Positions 15,784 through 18,470 of a stretch of DNA of 18,470 bases are shown here, piece after piece (position 1 is the stretch's first letter; every line of letters begins with the position of its first letter). A model generated the notes under the pieces. That model saw only the letters and a list, made by a program, of their open reading frames with translations. It was not told the origin of the DNA and ran no database searches. The stretch is from Caldisericota bacterium (GTDB lineage Bacteria; CAIJMQ01; JAADFP01): positions 1-18,470 of the forward strand of contig JAADFP010000114.1 in assembly GCA_013152825.1 (NCBI GenBank), written 5' to 3'. Both the position numbers and the translations under genes were made by a program.

Positions 15784-16911
15784 TTGAAAGATTCCGGGAA
15801 TGATTTTAGCTTTATAATTTCGGCGGCGTCTGCCTATTTCTCTAATACTAAGCCTATTTGCCCTTCCCAGTTTTCCTGGGAAGGGATTTTTCGTGTTTCG
15901 GTAAGGAATAAAATTGCACCGCTGATTTACTCTGTATTTACCGATAAAATTCCGGAGCCCTTTAAAGCAAAATTCAAGCAAACCTATCTATTTACCCTTT
16001 CTGCAAATCTCTACCTATGGAAACAGATGGAGTTTCTCTCACAAAAATTAACCCAGGCCGGATTATCCCCCCTATTCCTGAGAGGACTACCCTTTACTCT
16101 GGAAGTATACGGAGACCTGGGCATAAGAGCCTCAGAAGACATCGATATATTAGTAAGAGCAAAAAACTGGGAAATAGCCTACAAAACCCTTAAAAAATTA
16201 GGCTATTCTCCTACCCCTTATACCCCCACAAAAATTGAAGCAGGGCAGGCTCCCATACACACAAACTTGTTCAGCAAGGGAAGACTGGTGGAGATACATA
16301 CAGACATCCTGCATCTTACTATCCCGGTAAAAATAGAGGAAGAAATCTGGGAGAGGAAAAGAATCCTACAGGGAAACGAGACAAAGATATATCTTCCTTC
16401 CCTGGAACACACTTTGGCCAATTTATGCATTCACCTGCACAGAAGTGGATTCTCCATATTCTTGTGGGTTCTGGACATTATAGGTTTTCTACAAAAATGG
16501 AAGGGAGAGATTGATTGGCACTACCTGAAGGATTTTTCCCTGAGAACCAAAATTCATCCCTTTCTCTACACCGTGTTATCCATGGTGAACCAGATAGTTC
16601 CTGAAAGTGTTCCTGCAAGTTTCCTGCTTTCCATAAAGCCCCACCCCCTAATAGAGCAAATAGAGAAATACCTCTGGCGAGGGAAGCCTTATATAGAATG
16701 GAGCAAAAAACACCACAACTATTCTGCTGCCTGGACCCGTTTTCTCCATCTACTCTATCCAGGTAGATACGGAGAAAAATTACTGTATCTCAAAAAAAAC
16801 ATCTTACCTCCACCTGCCTGGATGAAAAAAAGATACCAGACAAATTCCCTGTTTTTAGCTTACAGCAAGAGATTCTCCCAGGTTTTGAAAAATAGGGTTA
16901 CGCGAGGCTAA
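15784..16911 (+). CDS. NTP_transf_5-like nucleotidyltransferase
   Basis: 375 residues, starting at TTG only two bases after the precursor stop and with no good ribosome site. The N-terminal helices SFIISAASAYF and WEGIFRVSVRNKIAPLIYSV match the usual start of this family, so the upstream start is plausible despite the weak signal. The catalytic core is LFLRGLPFTLEVYGDLGIRA then SEDIDILV, with D119-I-D121 as the metal-binding pair and a lysine/arginine-rich strand before it, and then VEIHTDILH. The family includes proteins found beside kinases in lasso-peptide clusters and in exopolysaccharide loci; the biochemical function of most is unknown. Here it probably transfers a nucleotide to the peptide or its phosphate. 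The coding frame contains an intrinsic terminator at 15861-15891. Confidence 0.82.
   Translation: MKDSGNDFSFIISAASAYFSNTKPICPSQFSWEGIFRVSVRNKIAPLIYSVFTDKIPEPFKAKFKQTYLFTLSANLYLWKQMEFLSQKLTQAGLSPLFLRGLPFTLEVYGDLGIRASEDIDILVRAKNWEIAYKTLKKLGYSPTPYTPTKIEAGQAPIHTNLFSKGRLVEIHTDILHLTIPVKIEEEIWERKRILQGNETKIYLPSLEHTLANLCIHLHRSGFSIFLWVLDIIGFLQKWKGEIDWHYLKDFSLRTKIHPFLYTVLSMVNQIVPESVPASFLLSIKPHPLIEQIEKYLWRGKPYIEWSKKHHNYSAAWTRFLHLLYPGRYGEKLLYLKKNILPPPAWMKKRYQTNSLFLAYSKRFSQVLKNRVTRG
15861..15891 (+). terminator. Intrinsic terminator inside the nucleotidyltransferase frame
   Basis: CCCTTCCCAG (15861-15870), loop TTTTC and CTGGGAAGGG (15876-15885) form a perfect ten-base-pair stem followed by ATTTTT. This is a textbook rho-independent terminator placed 80 bases after the precursor stop. 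It lies within codons for about residues 26-36 of the nucleotidyltransferase, in a part that looks truly coding. It should end most precursor transcripts and let only a fraction through. Confidence 0.75.
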
Positions 16912-16912
16912 C

Positions 16913-17740
16913 CTAAATTTTTCTCTCTCTGATGACTTTTGACAGATGCACCAGTTTATCTACATCCAGTACTTCTCCTCTCCATTCAGGAGAAATACCC
17001 AGGTGCTGGTACAACTCAGAAGGTAAGGGGAAAACATTCTTGAGCATCTTTCGCCTTTTCTGAAAAATTTTTTCTGCTGTTTTTATTATGCTGTCTTCAT
17101 GAACAATTTTCCTTTTTCTCTTAATATCTATTCTAACCAGAGCAGAATCCACTTTGGGTGGCGGGAAAAACACCTGCCGGGGAACTCTTCTGACTATCTT
17201 TGCTTCCCCATACAATCTTACCTTGATAGTTAAAAGGGAATACTCCTTCCTTCCGGAAACAGCGACTAATTTCTCCGCTACCTCCTTCTGCAGCATAAAA
17301 AGGAAAAAATCCAGGCGGGAAGGATACTGGAGTAAGTTATAAAGAAGGGGACCTACAATGCTATAAGGAGGATTTGATATAACTTTCCATTTTCTTTCTC
17401 TTCTTAATATGGAATAAAGATTCATATCCAACACATCGCCTGCAAACAGCCTCACTCCTGGATAACCCTTAAGAAACTCCCTGAGTATCTCTAAGACTCG
17501 CCTATCTTTCTCTATAGCATAAACCCGGGCACCTCTTTGTGCCAGCGGTAAAGTTAATGTTCCTATGCCAGGGCCAATTTCCAGAACTGCTTCTCCCTCT
17601 TTAATGTCAGCTTCCTCTATGATTTTTTCCACTATATTCTTATCTATCAGAAACCTCTGTCCCCATTTCCCTCTTAGAGGGGTATCATAGAGTAAATCCC
17701 TGAGAAAGCGGGGAGAATAAAGATTGGGATAGGTTGCCAT
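16913..17740 (-). CDS. rsmA: 16S rRNA dimethyladenosine transferase
   Basis: 275 residues, the normal length for RsmA/KsgA, which dimethylates two adjacent adenosines near the 3' end of 16S rRNA during small-subunit maturation. Visible motifs are GKWGQRFLIDKNIVEKII (usually GQ(H/N)FL-D), VLEIGPGIGTLTLPLAQRGA (SAM motif I), VYAIEKDRR (acidic Glu after strand 2), AGDVLDMNL and VISNPPYSIVGPLLYNLL. The catalytic motif is NPPY rather than the NLPY usual in bacterial RsmA. Further matches are MLQKEVAEKLVA, YSLLTIKVRLYGEA, and VFFPPPKVDSALVRI, which is diagnostic. The gene converges on the nucleotidyltransferase gene with only one base between the stops and lies just downstream of the 6S RNA gene, from which read-through may help its expression. 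Confidence 0.95.
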   Translation of the reverse strand: MATYPNLYSPRFLRDLLYDTPLRGKWGQRFLIDKNIVEKIIEEADIKEGEAVLEIGPGIGTLTLPLAQRGARVYAIEKDRRVLEILREFLKGYPGVRLFAGDVLDMNLYSILRRERKWKVISNPPYSIVGPLLYNLLQYPSRLDFFLFMLQKEVAEKLVAVSGRKEYSLLTIKVRLYGEAKIVRRVPRQVFFPPPKVDSALVRIDIKRKRKIVHEDSIIKTAEKIFQKRRKMLKNVFPLPSELYQHLGISPEWRGEVLDVDKLVHLSKVIRERKI

Positions 17741-17786
17741 CTCTTATTTTAACCCTGAAATTCTTCTATTTACAGAAAATTTTTTT

Positions 17787-17989
17787 AAAAAAGCCCCGCA
17801 GTGCCGTGTAAAAAGGGGAATCAACGAACCCCGGCTTCAGGTGGGTGCTCTCTTGGAAAGAATCTGCTTCTCCTTCCAGCCCTGATATTATCGGGGAAAA
17901 AGGAGCCTGCATATCTCTCCAAAGCTGAGCTCCCGTCGGAGTAGTTTGGCCCCGGATTCCACACTTTTTATCACGCACACCGCAGGGCT
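17787..17989 (-). ncRNA. ssrS: 6S RNA
   Basis: About 203 nucleotides, transcribed leftward. The 5' GCCCTGCGGTGTGCGTG (17988-17972) pairs with 3' CACGGCACTGCGGGGC, and the helix continues as ATAAAAAGTGTGGAATC against GATTCCCCTTTTTACAC. The 3' half holds GAGCACCCACCTGAAGC, GGGGTTCG and CGGCACTGCGGGG, as found in 6S RNAs. A hairpin CTCCGACGGGAG lies on the 5' side of the central bubble, and two further helices (TTGGAGAGA with TCTTTCCAA; CTCCTTTTTCCCC with GGGCTGGAAGGAG) give the long rod shape. The closing stem followed by TTTTTT also serves as terminator. 6S RNA binds the housekeeping RNA polymerase holoenzyme as a promoter mimic. A protein frame on the same strand (17766-17978) is incidental. 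Confidence 0.85.
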
Positions 17990-17995
17990 AATTTA

Positions 17996-18024
17996 ATAGT
18001 ATACTTAAAGCCTTCTCCTGTCAA
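17996..18024 (-). promoter_or_regulatory. Promoter of the 6S RNA gene
   Basis: On the minus strand TTGACA (18024-18019) is followed after 17 bases by TACTAT (18001-17996); an overlapping TATACT (18003-17998) gives a 15-base spacer. Either -10 places the start at about 17989, exactly where the 5' arm of the 6S closing stem begins. The perfect -35 and the fit to the RNA end support both calls. Confidence 0.75.
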
Positions 18025-18100
18025 GTGGACACATTCCCCCCAAAATCCCATCAGCTCCTATTAAATTCTGGGGTAATCCTCTATATAATTAGGCGGGAGG

Positions 18101-18132
18101 AAATAAAAAGCCTTCACCTCCTGGGTAAAGGC
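18101..18132 (-). terminator. Intrinsic terminator for leftward transcription from beyond the window
   Basis: On the minus strand GCCTTTACC (18132-18124), loop CAGGA and GGTGAAGGC (18118-18110) form a nine-pair stem with one G-U, followed by TTTTTATTT. It would end a transcript entering from the right, before the 6S promoter. The gene it serves is not recognisable within the window. Confidence 0.65.
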
Positions 18133-18470
18133 AAGCGGGAATGGTTAAAAGGAAAAGGATAACTATTTTGCCATAGCACAAATAGTGAGAAAAAGGGAGA
18201 GTGTTGTCTCCTTGCTCCTCTCTTCCCCCTTTTTGCCCCTTTCTCTTTTCCTCTACCCTCAATTCTTTTACTTTCTTATTCTTTCTATCTCTCTTTCCGT
18301 TCCTTTCCTCTATTCAATCCTATCTATTGAAATGAGATTTTAGGGGGAAATTTTAGGGGAAAATATTCCTAAATCGCTGTGCTGAAAAAGCGGATAAAAA
18401 CGACAGAATCTTTACTTATCATGGGTGATTTGGATGGAATTGAAGATGCAGGGTTGTAGTAGAGTAAATT
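18133..18470. other. Region without a recognisable gene
   Basis: No supported protein or RNA gene is seen. The stretch holds a short hairpin CTATTT/AAATAG on the minus strand (~18165-18190), a weak GGAGA/TCTCC hairpin with following T-run on the minus strand near 18192-18212, a 109-base tract (18207-18315) that is about 91% pyrimidine on the plus strand, and two near-identical 12-13-base units (ATTTTAGGGG followed by purines) at 18337-18362. A 74-codon purine-rich minus-strand frame exists but lacks a start and looks non-coding. It may be the 3' flank of a gene or RNA that begins beyond the right edge. Confidence 0.5.

Noticed and set aside
11189..16911. Lasso-peptide cluster
   Set aside because: There is no transglutaminase-like protease and no asparagine-synthetase-like cyclase, and the precursor lacks the Gly-x(6-7)-Asp/Glu ring pattern at a clear core start.
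17766..17978. 70-codon minus-strand frame
   Set aside because: It coincides with the 6S RNA, whose structure and promoter explain the sequence better.
18192..18212. Weak minus-strand terminator (GGAGA/TCTCC with T-run)
   Set aside because: A five-pair stem is too short to call beside the clearly better terminator at 18101-18132; noted in the intergenic entry only.
1..18470. CRISPR array, tRNA, rRNA, insertion sequence
   Set aside because: No regularly spaced repeats, no tRNA-like cloverleaf, no rRNA and no transposase or resolvase motif were seen on either strand.

Overview
The window looks like chromosome from an uncultivated, probably anaerobic, Gram-negative-type bacterium. Composition is AT-leaning, with many AGA/AGG and ATA codons. 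Genes are packed with ATGA/GTGA overlaps and use ATG, GTG and TTG starts. A heptosyltransferase-type GT9 domain, a Wzx-like flippase and two O-antigen ligase/polymerase-like proteins suggest an outer surface glycan. I cannot name the phylum from sequence alone.

Region 1 (1-11140, minus strand) is a surface polysaccharide operon read right to left. It encodes a TPR-tailed O-antigen ligase-like protein, a second O-antigen ligase/polymerase, a Wzx-like flippase, a SAM methyltransferase, a GT2-GT9 fusion, a zinc-ribbon methyltransferase, a truncated glycosyltransferase remnant, another methyltransferase, an intact GT4-type glycosyltransferase and the start of a GT-C (family 39-like) membrane glycosyltransferase cut by the window edge. 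Two places (2302-2682 and 3583-3831) look like scars of rearrangement.

Region 2 (11141-16911, plus strand) diverges from region 1 across a 48-bp gap holding a perfectly palindromic -10-like box. It is a compact radical-SAM RiPP (ribosomally made, modified peptide) locus: a PqqD-like recognition protein, a radical SAM/SPASM enzyme, an HPr-kinase-like protein, two more radical SAM/SPASM enzymes, a 67-residue precursor peptide with its own consensus promoter, and an NTP_transf_5-like nucleotidyltransferase. A near-perfect intrinsic terminator lies inside the nucleotidyltransferase reading frame just after the precursor. A plausible reading is that PqqD presents the precursor leader, up to three radical SAM enzymes modify the Cys/Ser/Asn/Trp-containing core, and the kinase and nucleotidyltransferase add phosphate or nucleotide groups. 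The combination of three SPASM enzymes with a kinase/nucleotidyltransferase pair, and no lasso cyclase, is the best candidate here for an undescribed system.

Region 3 (16913-18470, minus strand) is housekeeping: rsmA (ksgA), and directly upstream of it a 6S RNA gene recognised from its long closing stem, conserved 3' half and consensus promoter. The last 430 bases hold a minus-strand terminator, a striking polypyrimidine tract and a short tandem repeat, but no gene I can support.
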